54,433 bases of DNA from Candidatus Cloacimonadota bacterium (GCA_029553545.1 JAKPKU010000265.1:1-54433); one strand, 5' to 3'. Shown: positions 25,171 through 34,832, counted from the stretch's first letter. The notes: generated by a model from the letters alone, not told the origin. A program made the numbers and translations.

Positions 25171-26657
25171 TGAGCTTTATCTTTTTATTAAGTGGTTTAT
25201 TTCTTGGTTGGTCTTTAGGCGCAAATGTCGCAGGTACCGTATTTGGCACAGCTGTTGAAACAAAGATGCTTAAGTTTAAAACAGCTGCCTGGGTAGCGAG
25301 TGTTTTTGTAGTACTTGGGGCTGTTTTACAGGGCGGTGCAACATCAAGCACACTAACAAAGCTTGGTAGCGTTAATGCCCTTGCTGGATCATTTACTGTT
25401 GCCTTGTCTGCAGCATTGAGCCTGTTTTTAATGGCACGTATTCGCATCCCAGTTTCGAGTACTCAAGCAGTTGTTGGATCTATTATTGGGTGGGATTTAT
25501 TTACTGGTGCATTTACTGATTATAGTGTTTTAGTTGGCATTTTATCATCATGGATAATAACACCATTACTTGCTGCATTCTTTACTTTAATAATATTCTA
25601 TTTGTTTAATGCATTTTTGAATAAGCATGCAATTCATATCATTCATTTAGATTACTACACACGCTTAGGGCTATTGTTTGCTTGTGCATTTGGCGCATAT
25701 AGTATAGGGGCAAATAATATTGCAAGCGTAATGGGTATGTTTATTGATGCATCACCCTTCAAGGATATATTTATTACAATGAACTACTCCATTGCGAGCT
25801 CAACTCAATTGTTTTTTCTTGGGTCTGTTGCAATAGCAATTGGTATTTTTACTTACTCTCATAAAAATATAAAAACAGTCGGTAATGACTTATACAAGCT
25901 ATCTCCATTAACAGGGCTTATTGTAGTATTATCGTCATCGCTGGTACTTTTTATATTTTCATCGAAAGCATTGGCAAGTTTTCTACACTTTTTACATTTA
26001 CCTTCTTTGCCTCTTGTTCCTGTGTCAAGCTCTCAAGCAATTATCGGATCAATAGTTGGGTTAAGCTTGAGCAAAGGAGTCCATAATATGCATTATAATG
26101 TATTGGGTAGGATATCAATTGGGTGGCTTGCAAGCCCCGTTTTGGCGGGTATAATATGCTTCTTTAGCCTGTTTGTTGTACAAAATGTTTTCGATCAGAC
26201 AGTATATCACCCATCGTATTATACTTTTGATAAACATGTAATGATAAAGATGGAAGATGAGAGAATCGATATTAATAAACTTTCTATATTAAATGGAAAG
26301 ACATATCAAAGCTCAAATGAACTAAGAAATGAATTGCTAAATATTGAAATGGGACCACGTAAAAAACAGATAATAGCCGAAATATCGTATTATTATCCAA
26401 TGCGAGTTGATGTTAAGAAAATTGACTACGAGCTTGAAAAACAATATTTCACACAGCAAGACATTGAGGATTTGCAAAAGCTCAGTGATAATTATTTAAA
26501 CCATAAATGGCAACTGAATGAAAAGCTGGAAGAAATATCAAACTCATGGTCTTTTAAACCAAAAGGAATAAAAAACAATTCGTATAATAGAGAATTACAA
26601 AAAAAATATGATATTCTTTATACAACATTTAAGATAAAAACATTGAGTATTGACTAA
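25170..26657 (+). CDS. pit: PiT-family inorganic anion (phosphate) permease with C-terminal extension
   Basis: 495 residues. Residues 1-~345 hold about ten membrane helices and the duplicated PiT signatures: LGANVAGTVFGTAVE (15-29) with VSSTQAVVGSIIGWD (~95-109) in repeat 1, IGANNIASVMG (~172-182) with VSSSQAIIGSIVG (~289-301) in repeat 2. The usual GANDxAN acidic residue is missing in both repeats (Val and Asn instead). After the last helix come about 150 soluble residues (~346-495) absent from standard PiT proteins, with no motif I recognise. By context with DUF47 it is a phosphate importer; another anion is possible. Confidence 0.85.
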   Translation: MSFIFLLSGLFLGWSLGANVAGTVFGTAVETKMLKFKTAAWVASVFVVLGAVLQGGATSSTLTKLGSVNALAGSFTVALSAALSLFLMARIRIPVSSTQAVVGSIIGWDLFTGAFTDYSVLVGILSSWIITPLLAAFFTLIIFYLFNAFLNKHAIHIIHLDYYTRLGLLFACAFGAYSIGANNIASVMGMFIDASPFKDIFITMNYSIASSTQLFFLGSVAIAIGIFTYSHKNIKTVGNDLYKLSPLTGLIVVLSSSLVLFIFSSKALASFLHFLHLPSLPLVPVSSSQAIIGSIVGLSLSKGVHNMHYNVLGRISIGWLASPVLAGIICFFSLFVVQNVFDQTVYHPSYYTFDKHVMIKMEDERIDINKLSILNGKTYQSSNELRNELLNIEMGPRKKQIIAEISYYYPMRVDVKKIDYELEKQYFTQQDIEDLQKLSDNYLNHKWQLNEKLEEISNSWSFKPKGIKNNSYNRELQKKYDILYTTFKIKTLSID

Positions 26658-26742
26658 AAATATGCTTAACACATTTTATGAAATGAGAATAAGAATAATT
26701 TCCTAAAACATCTCTTTTATCCAGCAGTAAAAATTTGATTAT

Positions 26743-26775
26743 AAAGCTCGACCTCAGTAATGGGAGTTGAGCTTT
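26743..26775 (+). terminator. Possible terminator after the permease gene
   Basis: Ten-base-pair stem AAAGCTCGAC/GTTGAGCTTT with a 13-base loop and only a short downstream AGTATT tract, so termination efficiency is doubtful. Confidence 0.5.
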
Positions 26776-26822
26776 AGTATTAATAGATTTTCAGGTTCTC
26801 CAATGAGGTGATAAAAAAAGTA

Positions 26823-26851
26823 TTGACACTATATTAAAATAATAATAATAG
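26823..26851 (+). promoter_or_regulatory. Candidate promoter of the glycosyltransferase-birA operon
   Basis: TTGACA (26823-26828), 17-base spacer, TAATAG (26846-26851), 20 bases before the ATG at 26871. Confidence 0.55.
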
Positions 26852-26870
26852 CAATTTGAGAAAGGTGTTT

Positions 26871-28148
26871 ATGAAAAATGTATTAATAATAACATATTAT
26901 TGGCCCCCATGTGGAGGAGTTGGAGTTCAAAGATGGTTGAGAATAAGTAAATATTTATCTCAATTTGGATGGAACCCAACTATTATTACAACAGAAAATG
27001 GAGATTATCCTTTTTATGATGTAAGCCTTTCTGATTATGTGACCAATGATATTCAAGTTATAAGAACCAAAACACCAACTTTCAGAGGGGTCTTTTCTTT
27101 TTTTAGTGGGCAAAAAGAAATACCGTACGGGTCATTGATTAGTTCAAAGGATGATACTCTTGTGAAGCGCTTAATGCTGTTTTTACGCGCTCAATTGGTT
27201 GTCCCTGATATGCGGGTCATTTGGAATAGACATGCATTTATTGCTGCTGAAAAAGAAGTTTTAAAAGGTAAATATCAAGCAATAATTACAACAGGTCCTC
27301 CTCACTCAACACACTTGGTAGGTCTCAAATTGAGAAAAAAATATAATATCAGATGGCTTGTAGATATGCGTGACCCTTGGACTAATATTTATTACTATCA
27401 AAGTACCAATAGAAATAGGCTGATAAGCTATTTAGATAAGACATTAGAAAAAAAGGTCATTAATTATGCAGACAAGATCGTGACTGTGTCAAATGATATT
27501 GCAAAATCATTAAATAATAAGAAGGTTCATATTATTTCAAATGCATTTGATCCAATTGACTATATAGATTACACTTATCAAAGAACAAATGCGTTTAGAA
27601 TTAAATTTGTCGGTAATCTTAATCAATCTCGAAAGGGCGATATTCTAAGAATTATTAAATGCTTAGATGATCTATGTACTGCTAATAAGATTGATATTGA
27701 GTTTTCAATTATTGGTAGTGAAATAGATCTTTCACATGAATTGAAGCTAAAGAGAGTGTCGCTAAGAAATACTGGCTTTATAAATCATCATAAAGTAATA
27801 GAGGAATGCGTAAATAGTGAATTGCTCTTACTTTTAATTAATAAAACCAGTAATAATAAAGGGATTTTGACGTATAAACTGTTTGAATATTTGGGTTCAA
27901 AGACAAAGATAATCGGAGTGGGTCCAGTAAAAGGCGATGCAGCAGAAATACTTCGATTAGCAAAAGCGGGAGAAATGTTTGAATATTCTGATATTGAAGG
28001 TTTTAACCAATTTGTTTTAAACAACTATCATCAATGGAATGAGAAAGAGATAGCAAGGAATGCTAATGATATTAATCAGTATTCTATGCCGCATATTACA
28101 GAAATGTTTACAAAGCTATTAGATGAATTTTTAAATGGAGGCTTTTAA
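26871..28148 (+). CDS. GT-B glycosyltransferase (family 4-like)
   Basis: 425 residues. N-terminal acceptor domain with the family opening ITYYWPPCGGVGVQRWL (7-23) and VDMRDPWTN (~165-173); C-terminal donor domain with FVGNLNQSRKGDIL (~246) and TYKLFEYLGSKTKIIGVGP (~332-350), where the E of FEYLGS sits at the nucleotide-sugar site. A cytoplasmic or membrane-side enzyme adding a sugar to surface polysaccharide or lipopolysaccharide; donor and acceptor unknown. ATG at 26871 has AAAGGTG at 26861-26867; in-frame TTG at 26856 is less likely. Overlaps coaBC by one base (TAATG). Confidence 0.88.
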   Translation: MKNVLIITYYWPPCGGVGVQRWLRISKYLSQFGWNPTIITTENGDYPFYDVSLSDYVTNDIQVIRTKTPTFRGVFSFFSGQKEIPYGSLISSKDDTLVKRLMLFLRAQLVVPDMRVIWNRHAFIAAEKEVLKGKYQAIITTGPPHSTHLVGLKLRKKYNIRWLVDMRDPWTNIYYYQSTNRNRLISYLDKTLEKKVINYADKIVTVSNDIAKSLNNKKVHIISNAFDPIDYIDYTYQRTNAFRIKFVGNLNQSRKGDILRIIKCLDDLCTANKIDIEFSIIGSEIDLSHELKLKRVSLRNTGFINHHKVIEECVNSELLLLLINKTSNNKGILTYKLFEYLGSKTKIIGVGPVKGDAAEILRLAKAGEMFEYSDIEGFNQFVLNNYHQWNEKEIARNANDINQYSMPHITEMFTKLLDEFLNGGF

Positions 28149-29317
28149 TGTTAAAAGGAAAGCATGTTTTAATAGGAGTAAGTGGAGGAATTGCAGCCTA
28201 CAAATCAGTTGAGCTGGCAAGCATGCTAAAAAAACAAGGTGCAATTGTAAAGATAATTATGACAAAGAATGCTCAGGAATTCGTCACCCCTTTGACATTT
28301 AAATCAATAACAGGAGAATCTGTATCATATACAATGTTTGACGAAGAAAAGCCAATAGAACATATTGCATTGGCAGACTGGGCAGAGATATTTATAATTG
28401 CACCAGCAACCGCAAATGTCATAGGGAAAATCGCTAATGGCATAGCTGATGATTTGTTATCGACATGTTTTTTAGCTGGTAAAGCAATAAAGATCATTGT
28501 GCCGGCGATGAATGTCTATATGTATGAGAATAAGGTTGTACAAAGGAATATTCAGACATTAAGAGACTTAGGCTACTTGGTGCTTGATCCTGATATTGGC
28601 TATCTTGCTTGCGGATATAGCGGGAAAGGTAGGTTCCCTGAATCACGTGAGATAGTTGATGCAATAAAGGTTTTTAGTTATTTTGGCACCAAAATCATAT
28701 CTTTACAGAATAAAAAGATTTTGATTACTGCTGGTGCTAATCGAGAGAAGATAGACCCTATGCGATTTATCTCAAATAGGTCATCAGGGAAAATGGGTGT
28801 TTCTTTAGCTAAGGCTGCAGCCTTAATGGGCGCAAAAGTTATGCTGATTCATGCACATATTGAAGAAAAGGTGCCCTATTATATTGATTCAATTAAAGCT
28901 GAAACTGCAAATCTAATGTATAATGAAGTCATGGGTATAGCAGATAATTACGATATTATTATTATGTGTGCAGCGGTAGCAGACTATACAATTGAAGACC
29001 CTGCAAATGAAAAAATTAAGAAAAAAGAAAACATTTCTTTGCAGCTGAGCAGAACAAAAGATATACTTTTTGAGCTTGGTCAAAGAAAAAAGGACAATCA
29101 AATACTTGTGGGCTTTGCAGCTGAATCAGAGGATATGATTGACAATGCAAAAGCAAAAATGATAAAAAAGAATTGCACTCATATTATTGCAAATTCATTA
29201 TATACAAGCGGTAAAGATGAGACTGAGCAGGTATTAATCTCGAAAGATAAAGAGTTGAAATTAATTGGCTCAAAGCTGGAAACAGCATGTAAGATAATAG
29301 AAGAGATTGTAAAATGA
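28148..29317 (+). CDS. coaBC: Bifunctional phosphopantothenoylcysteine decarboxylase / phosphopantothenate-cysteine ligase
   Basis: Two consecutive steps of coenzyme A synthesis. 389 residues. CoaC flavoprotein half: GVSGGIAAYKS (9-19), PAMNVYMYEN (active-site Asn, ~118-127), LACGYSGKGRFPE (~156-168, with the decarboxylase Cys). CoaB half from ~190: ITAGANREKIDPMRFISNRSSGKMG, where the usual GPTRE is GANRE, and KIKKKE, the KxKK loop. Complete. Overlaps the next gene by 4 bases (ATGA). Confidence 0.96.
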   Translation: MLKGKHVLIGVSGGIAAYKSVELASMLKKQGAIVKIIMTKNAQEFVTPLTFKSITGESVSYTMFDEEKPIEHIALADWAEIFIIAPATANVIGKIANGIADDLLSTCFLAGKAIKIIVPAMNVYMYENKVVQRNIQTLRDLGYLVLDPDIGYLACGYSGKGRFPESREIVDAIKVFSYFGTKIISLQNKKILITAGANREKIDPMRFISNRSSGKMGVSLAKAAALMGAKVMLIHAHIEEKVPYYIDSIKAETANLMYNEVMGIADNYDIIIMCAAVADYTIEDPANEKIKKKENISLQLSRTKDILFELGQRKKDNQILVGFAAESEDMIDNAKAKMIKKNCTHIIANSLYTSGKDETEQVLISKDKELKLIGSKLETACKIIEEIVK

Positions 29318-30048
29318 AAAAACTTATGATAATTGGTGCTAATAGCAATATTGGGGCATATTTAGCAAATCAATATTATGGTAAATATGAATTAATCTTG
29401 CATTTTCATAAAGATACAAAGAGGATTACGGACTTATTAAGACAAGAAAGCGTCAAAGGGGTGCAATACGATATTTGTAATTATGAAGAAATATCACAGT
29501 CAATAGAAAGCCTTTTTACAGATAAATCTTTATATCCTGATGCTGTGATTTTTTGTGCAGCTGAACGAAGTAATGATTTTAAAAAGCTGGCAGATACGGA
29601 AGCTGAGCTAATCGATAGAATAATTGCTACTAATTTGACAGGGTTATGTTATAACCTCAAAATCCTAATGCCCTATTTGAGGCAAAAAGACAAAGCAAGC
29701 ATCGTTCTTTTTGGATCAAATGTTAGTAGAATCGGCTTAATGCAAGGCTCTGTATATGCAGCCACAAAGTCTGCCGTTAGTAATTTGGCAAGATCTATCG
29801 CTAAAGAAGAATCTTCGAATAACATACTCATAAATGTAATCTCACCAGGACCAGTTGCCATTGATGCAAGCCATTTTAGCGAAGAATACCGCGCATTTCG
29901 TGAGGACTATTATAAAAAGCAAAGTGGATTGATTCCATTGTCACGAGTCGCAAATTTCACTGACATTTATAATACAATAGACTTTTTGCTTTTTAATAAC
30001 AGCTATATAACAGGTGAAGAAATATTTATTACGGGAGGTGCCTTATGA
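29314..30048 (+). CDS. Short-chain dehydrogenase/reductase
   Basis: 244 residues with Rossmann glycine motif IGANSNIGAYL (7-17) and catalytic triad Ser135 (FGSNVS), Tyr148 and Lys152 (YAATK), then INVISPGPV (~173-181). Very like 3-oxoacyl-ACP reductase FabG in layout, but the cofactor loop GANSNIG departs from the usual TGxxxGIG, so the substrate is uncertain. Start overlaps coaBC; stop overlaps the next start by 4 bases. Confidence 0.88.
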   Translation: MKKLMIIGANSNIGAYLANQYYGKYELILHFHKDTKRITDLLRQESVKGVQYDICNYEEISQSIESLFTDKSLYPDAVIFCAAERSNDFKKLADTEAELIDRIIATNLTGLCYNLKILMPYLRQKDKASIVLFGSNVSRIGLMQGSVYAATKSAVSNLARSIAKEESSNNILINVISPGPVAIDASHFSEEYRAFREDYYKKQSGLIPLSRVANFTDIYNTIDFLLFNNSYITGEEIFITGGAL

Positions 30049-30791
30049 GGCTTATCCGAACCTTGCTTATTTTTTTAATGTTGACGACCAGCCTATTTGG
30101 CTTAACAGCAGGGGAGAAACTAACTTTTGATATCAAGTATGGAATTATTACTGCAGGTACCGCTACTTTGGAATTGAAAGAAAAGGTTTATAATGGACGA
30201 CCCGTGTGGGAGATTAGCTCAACAGCATCGACTAATAGTTTTTTTGATACCTTTTTTAAAGTACGAGATAAAATTGAATCTGTTTGGGATAAAGAACGCC
30301 ATATATCTTATAAATTTACGAAAGATCTTAAGGAAGGAAACTACAAACAGCTTAGAATACATACTTATTACCCAGAAGAAAACTACACTATTTATGAAAA
30401 ATATATTTACAAAAAGCATGCTTTTAATAAAGAAAGAATTACAATTCCTCCAAACACTCAAGACATATTTTCTGCCTTTTATTATACAAGATTGCAGGAT
30501 TTAACAATAGGCAAGCCTTTACAGATAAAGGTTACAACTGACGGGAAAAACTATACTGCACTGGTACATGCAATCAAAAAGGAAAAGATTAAGACTGTTT
30601 TTGGGGAGATTAACTGCATAAAGATAAAACCAGATTTGATAGGAGAAGCAATTTTTAAACAATCAGGTGATATATTTATTTGGATAACAGATGATAAAGA
30701 GAAAATTCCAGTATTACTTGAAAGCAAGGTAGTGTTTGGCAGCTTTAAAGCTGTGTTAGTAAAAGCTGAAAATGTGTCATTAAAGAGATAA
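30045..30791 (+). CDS. DUF3108 domain-containing exported protein
   Basis: 248 residues with signal peptide (MRLIRTLLIFLMLTTSLFGLTA). The rest matches DUF3108: GEKLTFDIKYGIITAGTATLEL at the start, FYYTRLQDLTIGKPLQI in the middle and IKPDLIGEAIFKQSGDIFIWITDD near the end; a beta-rich protein expected in the periplasm. Function of the family is not established. Sits between an SDR and queA with no gaps (ATGA at the front, TAAATG at the end). Confidence 0.85.
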   Translation: MRLIRTLLIFLMLTTSLFGLTAGEKLTFDIKYGIITAGTATLELKEKVYNGRPVWEISSTASTNSFFDTFFKVRDKIESVWDKERHISYKFTKDLKEGNYKQLRIHTYYPEENYTIYEKYIYKKHAFNKERITIPPNTQDIFSAFYYTRLQDLTIGKPLQIKVTTDGKNYTALVHAIKKEKIKTVFGEINCIKIKPDLIGEAIFKQSGDIFIWITDDKEKIPVLLESKVVFGSFKAVLVKAENVSLKR

Positions 30792-31853
30792 ATGAAAGAC
30801 TTACTAAAAAAAGATAGCTATTATTATGATTTACCAGAAGAGTTGATTGCACAATATCCTCTTGAAAATCGATCTTCATCACGATTATTAAGAATTAATA
30901 AGAGCACCAGCGAAATTGAACATGCAATATTCTCCGATATAATCGACTTTTTCAAAAGGGGCGATGTATTGGTATTAAACTCAAGTAAGGTCATTCCTGC
31001 AAGACTTTTGGGCTATAAAGAAACCGGTGCAAGGGTTGAAGTTTTTTTAATATCACCAATTAGCCCAAACTTGTGGACTTGCCTCGTCAAGCCTGGTCGA
31101 AGGATGAAAATCAATACAATTATACAGTTCTCTGAAAGCCTTTCAGCAAAAGTTGTGGACTATGCTGAAGATGGTGGTAGAAGAATACAGTTTTATATTA
31201 AAGGGCTGGATGACGATGCTATTACAGAAAATATGCTAATGGAAGAGATCAAAAAAGTAGGAGAGATCCCTCTGCCACCATATATTTCAAGAAAGGCTAT
31301 TGAGTCTGACAAATATACATATCAGACAGTATATGCAAATGAAGATGGGTCTGTGGCTGCTCCTACAGCGGGGCTGCATTTTACTGATGATTTACTCAAA
31401 AAGATTGAAAATAAAGGTGTCACAATAGTAAAAGTGGTTCTACATGTTGGTTTGGGCACCTTTAGACCAGTACAGGCAGAGAGTATACTTGAGCACAAAA
31501 TGCATAGTGAGTTTGCAACGATTTCAGACGCTGCAGTCAAGATTATCAATGATGCGAAACTTGAAAAGAGAAGAATAATTGCAGTTGGAACGACTACTAT
31601 TAGGACTTTGGAAAGCTTTGCAAGTAATAAAAAACTAAACTCAGGTTCAAAATGGACAGATATATTTATATATCCTGGCAAAGAAATACAAATAGCCGAT
31701 GTGCTAATTACAAATTTTCATATGCCAGAATCTACTTTAATGATGCTTGTGTCAGCATTTGCTGGTTATGATTTAATTATGCAAGCTTATGAAATTGCAG
31801 TACGAGAAAAATACCGCTTTTTTAGCTATGGAGATGCATGCCTGATTTATTAA
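30792..31853 (+). CDS. queA: tRNA preQ1(34) S-adenosylmethionine ribosyltransferase-isomerase
   Basis: Transfers and rearranges the ribose of SAM onto preQ1 in tRNA to form epoxyqueuosine. 353 residues, usual length. Family boxes: YDLPEELIAQYPLENRSSSRLL (12-33), DVLVLNSSKVIPARLLG (~57-73), PPYISR (~156), AAPTAGLHFT (~187-196), HVGLGTFRPV (~217) and NFHMPESTLMMLVSAFAG (~307-324). No preQ1 riboswitch was seen upstream; the gene is inside an operon. Overlaps birA by 16 bases. Confidence 0.97.
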   Translation: MKDLLKKDSYYYDLPEELIAQYPLENRSSSRLLRINKSTSEIEHAIFSDIIDFFKRGDVLVLNSSKVIPARLLGYKETGARVEVFLISPISPNLWTCLVKPGRRMKINTIIQFSESLSAKVVDYAEDGGRRIQFYIKGLDDDAITENMLMEEIKKVGEIPLPPYISRKAIESDKYTYQTVYANEDGSVAAPTAGLHFTDDLLKKIENKGVTIVKVVLHVGLGTFRPVQAESILEHKMHSEFATISDAAVKIINDAKLEKRRIIAVGTTTIRTLESFASNKKLNSGSKWTDIFIYPGKEIQIADVLITNFHMPESTLMMLVSAFAGYDLIMQAYEIAVREKYRFFSYGDACLIY

Positions 31854-32581
31854 ATGAATGTAGACTTGTATCTCATATTTATGAGTATCAAGAAGTTACT
31901 TCAACTATGGATGTCGCTGAATCAATAATCAAAGATAAAGGTATAGATTCAAATTTTGTTGTTGTGGCAGAAACACAAACTAAAGGAAGAGGAAGAAAAG
32001 GCAATCATTGGGACTCCAATAGGGGAGGCTTGTGGCTTACACTTGGTTTATTTAACTATTCTTTTGCACCAAGTTTGATGCTCTATACAGGCTTAATGAT
32101 GAGAAGAACACTGTTTCATTTGTTAAATATAGACGAAATATTCATTAAATGGCCTAATGATATCTTAATTGGAGACAAAAAGTGTTGTGGTATTATTGCT
32201 AATCAAAACTCTCAGGCAAGGTATCATTTGATTGGAATAGGCTTAAATACAAATAATGACGTGTCAAACATAAATGAAAACTATAAAGCAATTTCTTTAG
32301 CAGAAATAACTGGTAAGCCTATTTCAAATAAGCAGGTTTTAAAAACGTTCTTGGATTTTTTCTTTTCAAGTATTGGTATCTTTCAGACTGATAGTCTTGG
32401 ACCTTTTATTGATGAATTTAATAACTTTCACTTGCTAAACAACAAATTCATTGAGATTGAGAATAAAACTTCCTATAAAGGTCTTTGCATAGGTATACAG
32501 GAAGATGGCGGCTTAGTATTAAAAGACGCAAGCAACAATGAAATAGTGGTTTACTCAGGAACTATAAAGTCTTTCCTATAG
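31838..32581 (+). CDS. birA: Biotin-protein ligase (without DNA-binding domain)
   Basis: 247 residues. EVTSTMDVA (19-27), GRGRKGNHWDS (50-60, biotinyl-AMP loop), GGLWLTLG, KWPNDILIGDKKCCGII (~107-123) and GIGLNTNND (~145). It activates biotin and attaches it to carboxylase or decarboxylase carrier domains. No N-terminal helix-turn-helix, so it is a ligase only and not the biotin repressor. Last gene of the operon; repeat R1 copy 2 begins 19 bases later and may serve as terminator. Confidence 0.93.
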   Translation: MPDLLNECRLVSHIYEYQEVTSTMDVAESIIKDKGIDSNFVVVAETQTKGRGRKGNHWDSNRGGLWLTLGLFNYSFAPSLMLYTGLMMRRTLFHLLNIDEIFIKWPNDILIGDKKCCGIIANQNSQARYHLIGIGLNTNNDVSNINENYKAISLAEITGKPISNKQVLKTFLDFFFSSIGIFQTDSLGPFIDEFNNFHLLNNKFIEIENKTSYKGLCIGIQEDGGLVLKDASNNEIVVYSGTIKSFL

Positions 32582-32599
32582 GCTCAAATATCTTGCGGC

Positions 32600-32751
32600 T
32601 GTTGCATAGTAAATAAAACAGAATCATAAATAAAAACATCACCCTCTATATATATTGGCAGGACAAAACGGTGTTTTTTGAAAACTATTTTCAACTAAAT
32701 CAGCAGATGCCTACTACGAGCGGGTTTAGAGGTGATTTTTTTTTAACAACA
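32600..32751 (+). repeat. Dispersed repeat R1, copy 2
   Basis: 152 bases between birA and cls (convergent). Starts TGTTGCA and ends TTAACAACA. Inner block as in the other copies: CCCTCTATATATA, GAAAACTATTTTC hairpin, CTAAA/TTTAG stem enclosing CAGCAGATGCCTACTACGAG, then an eight-T or longer run. The T-run on the plus strand could end the birA transcript. The remainder of the 285-base spacer has nothing else recognised. Confidence 0.85.
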
Positions 32752-32866
32752 TCTACCCTTAGTTGTTTCAGATCAATTATATTTCATCTCTCAGTTTTCT
32801 TCGAGTCTGTAAATATAATCAACACTCTCTGTTTATGTTTGATATGATCGTCATACAATATAATAT

Positions 32867-34411
32867 TTAAAAAATGGGGGAAAACAGTCTGGCAAATGAT
32901 TCAATAAATTTGTGGAAAACATTTTTATTTCTGACAGTCTCAATACATACTTGATTACAGTTTTGTAAATCTTCGTAAAAGCTATCTTTTAAGATTTTTA
33001 CTTCATTTTCATCATATACTAATGCGTTCATCTCAAAGTTTTGACTAAAACTACGAATATCGAGGTTTGCAGAGCCTACAGAGCATAGTTCATCGTCAAC
33101 GATAATCACTTTAGAGTGAATAAAGCCTTTTGTATATTCATATAATTTGATATTTGCTTCGAGAAGTTCATAGTAATATGACTTTGTTCCAAAATTAACA
33201 AATGTGTGATCTGCTTTTTCAGGTAATATTATTTTTACATCAATACCAGAAAGCCCTGCAATTTTAAGTGCCATTAAAATGCTTTCATCTAAAAACATAT
33301 ATGGAGTTTGAATGTAAAGGGTCTTTTTCGCACTACAAATCATTTCAAAGTATGATTGGTGAATGTTTTTCCAATTTGAATCTGGTCCAGAACAAATTAT
33401 TTGCACTGGGCAAATGTTATCAATATTATGTTTTGGAAAGTACTTCTTTTTAAATTCATCTTTTTTAGAGACAAAAAGCCAGTCTAATAAAAACATTTGT
33501 TGAATAACAGCACAAGCCTGTCCGCATATTCTATAATGTGTATCTCTCCAATAGCTAAATTGTTTTGATAGTCCAACATATTGGTCACCGATATTAACAC
33601 CACCTATGTATGCATATTTCCCATCAATAATAGCGATTTTTCGATGGTCACGATAGTTTAGCTTACTTGAAAGAAATGGCAGGTAGTTTGCAGAAAACGG
33701 AATACACTCTCCTCCTGCTTCAATAATGGTTTTCCAATATTTTCTCTTTGTCCTCCAAGAGCCAACATAATCATAAATTATGCGTACTTCTACTCCCTCA
33801 GCAAGTTTTTTTAGCAATATTTCCTGCAAACGGTATCCTGTTCGATCATCTTTAATTGAAAAATATTCAAGGTGTATGGAGGATTCGGAATTTGATATAT
33901 CTTCAAATAATGCTTCGATTTTATCTTTTCCAGAAAAATATGTCGTAATACTATTGTATAAACATAGTATTGCTTTGCTATTATTATAAAGCAAGTTTAT
34001 CAGCTTGTGAACATTTTTACTTTTATTTTTAAGGGTTTCATAGTATTCATTTGATGAAAGGTTTTTATTAAAGATTATAGAATCAATAGTTGCATAGTCT
34101 TTGACAGATTTCTTTATATATTTCTTCTTTTTTCTATAATTAATACCAAAAATAAGATATAAAATAAATCCAAACACAGGCACAAATATTAAAATCTGAA
34201 TCCATGCTAAAGACTTAATTGGGTTTGAGTTCTCTCGTATTACAATGAGTATTATTGAAATAATTATGAACAAGAATATCCATTCAATAACAGAGACAAT
34301 AATTGATTTAACTTTGTTTATAATATGGTAATCGATAAATTTCCCATTTATAAAGAATATAATGCTTACTAAAATAATCACTATTGAAATGATTAGTAAG
34401 ATTCTTTTCAT
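32867..34411 (-). CDS. cls: Cardiolipin synthase
   Basis: Joins two phosphatidylglycerols to cardiolipin at the inner membrane. 514 residues: three N-terminal hydrophobic segments (about 4-24, 37-60, 68-92), then two phospholipase-D HKD motifs, HRKIAIIDGKYAYIGGVNIGD (~254) and HSKVIIVDDELCSVGSANLD (~430), each with downstream G/S-N. Ends with a short C-terminal hydrophobic tail normal for the family. Last gene of the eight-gene operon; start lies one base after the preceding stop. No strong terminator follows; R1 copy 2 is on the other side. Confidence 0.95.
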   Translation of the reverse strand: MKRILLIISIVIILVSIIFFINGKFIDYHIINKVKSIIVSVIEWIFLFIIISIILIVIRENSNPIKSLAWIQILIFVPVFGFILYLIFGINYRKKKKYIKKSVKDYATIDSIIFNKNLSSNEYYETLKNKSKNVHKLINLLYNNSKAILCLYNSITTYFSGKDKIEALFEDISNSESSIHLEYFSIKDDRTGYRLQEILLKKLAEGVEVRIIYDYVGSWRTKRKYWKTIIEAGGECIPFSANYLPFLSSKLNYRDHRKIAIIDGKYAYIGGVNIGDQYVGLSKQFSYWRDTHYRICGQACAVIQQMFLLDWLFVSKKDEFKKKYFPKHNIDNICPVQIICSGPDSNWKNIHQSYFEMICSAKKTLYIQTPYMFLDESILMALKIAGLSGIDVKIILPEKADHTFVNFGTKSYYYELLEANIKLYEYTKGFIHSKVIIVDDELCSVGSANLDIRSFSQNFEMNALVYDENEVKILKDSFYEDLQNCNQVCIETVRNKNVFHKFIESFARLFSPIF

Positions 34412-34412
34412 A

Positions 34413-34832
34413 TTAGTAAGTTATCAACATTTCATTGTTACTTGAATGTTTTTTTGACTTAAAGCTTATACTTAGCTTATTAGGCACACAGATAATTGGC
34501 ATCTTGTCTGTCCATCCAATCTGAACGCATTGTTGATTTTTGCAGTCAGAGTATAACATTCTCACTTTATGATTATGTATCTCTATTGTATTATGATCAT
34601 TAATTTTTATAATCTGGTCATGCGACAAGTCATATTCGTTTAGTATTTTATTATTACAATTAACAATTATAATATTTAATGGTTCTTGTAGCTTAATAAT
34701 AACAAAAGAGGATATGATGGACACAATAATAAATAATATAAGCAAGAGATCAGCCATAGTAAGATTATCTTTTATATATTGGTATATTTTGAAGTGTTTG
34801 CTTTTTATTCTACTTAAATTAGAATTTTCCAT
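34413..34832 (-). CDS. NusG domain II-containing membrane protein
   Basis: 139 residues from the ATG at 34832: basic N-terminus, one membrane helix (~27-47), then a NusG-II beta domain with IKINDHNTIEIHNHKVRML, SDCKNQQCVQIGW and IICVPNKLSISF, the Cys-bearing signature of this small family. It should sit with the domain outside the inner membrane. Function unknown; family members often lie near quinone or FMN-linked membrane complexes, but none is here. Start not certain: no Shine-Dalgarno; GTG at 34847 is possible. Overlaps amrS by 14 bases. Confidence 0.82.
   Translation of the reverse strand: MENSNLSRIKSKHFKIYQYIKDNLTMADLLLILFIIVSIISSFVIIKLQEPLNIIIVNCNNKILNEYDLSHDQIIKINDHNTIEIHNHKVRMLYSDCKNQQCVQIGWTDKMPIICVPNKLSISFKSKKHSSNNEMLITY

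Noticed and set aside
30792-32581. birA as a biotin repressor and queA under a preQ1 riboswitch
   Set aside because: BirA lacks the N-terminal helix-turn-helix, and queA begins directly at the stop of the preceding gene with no leader.
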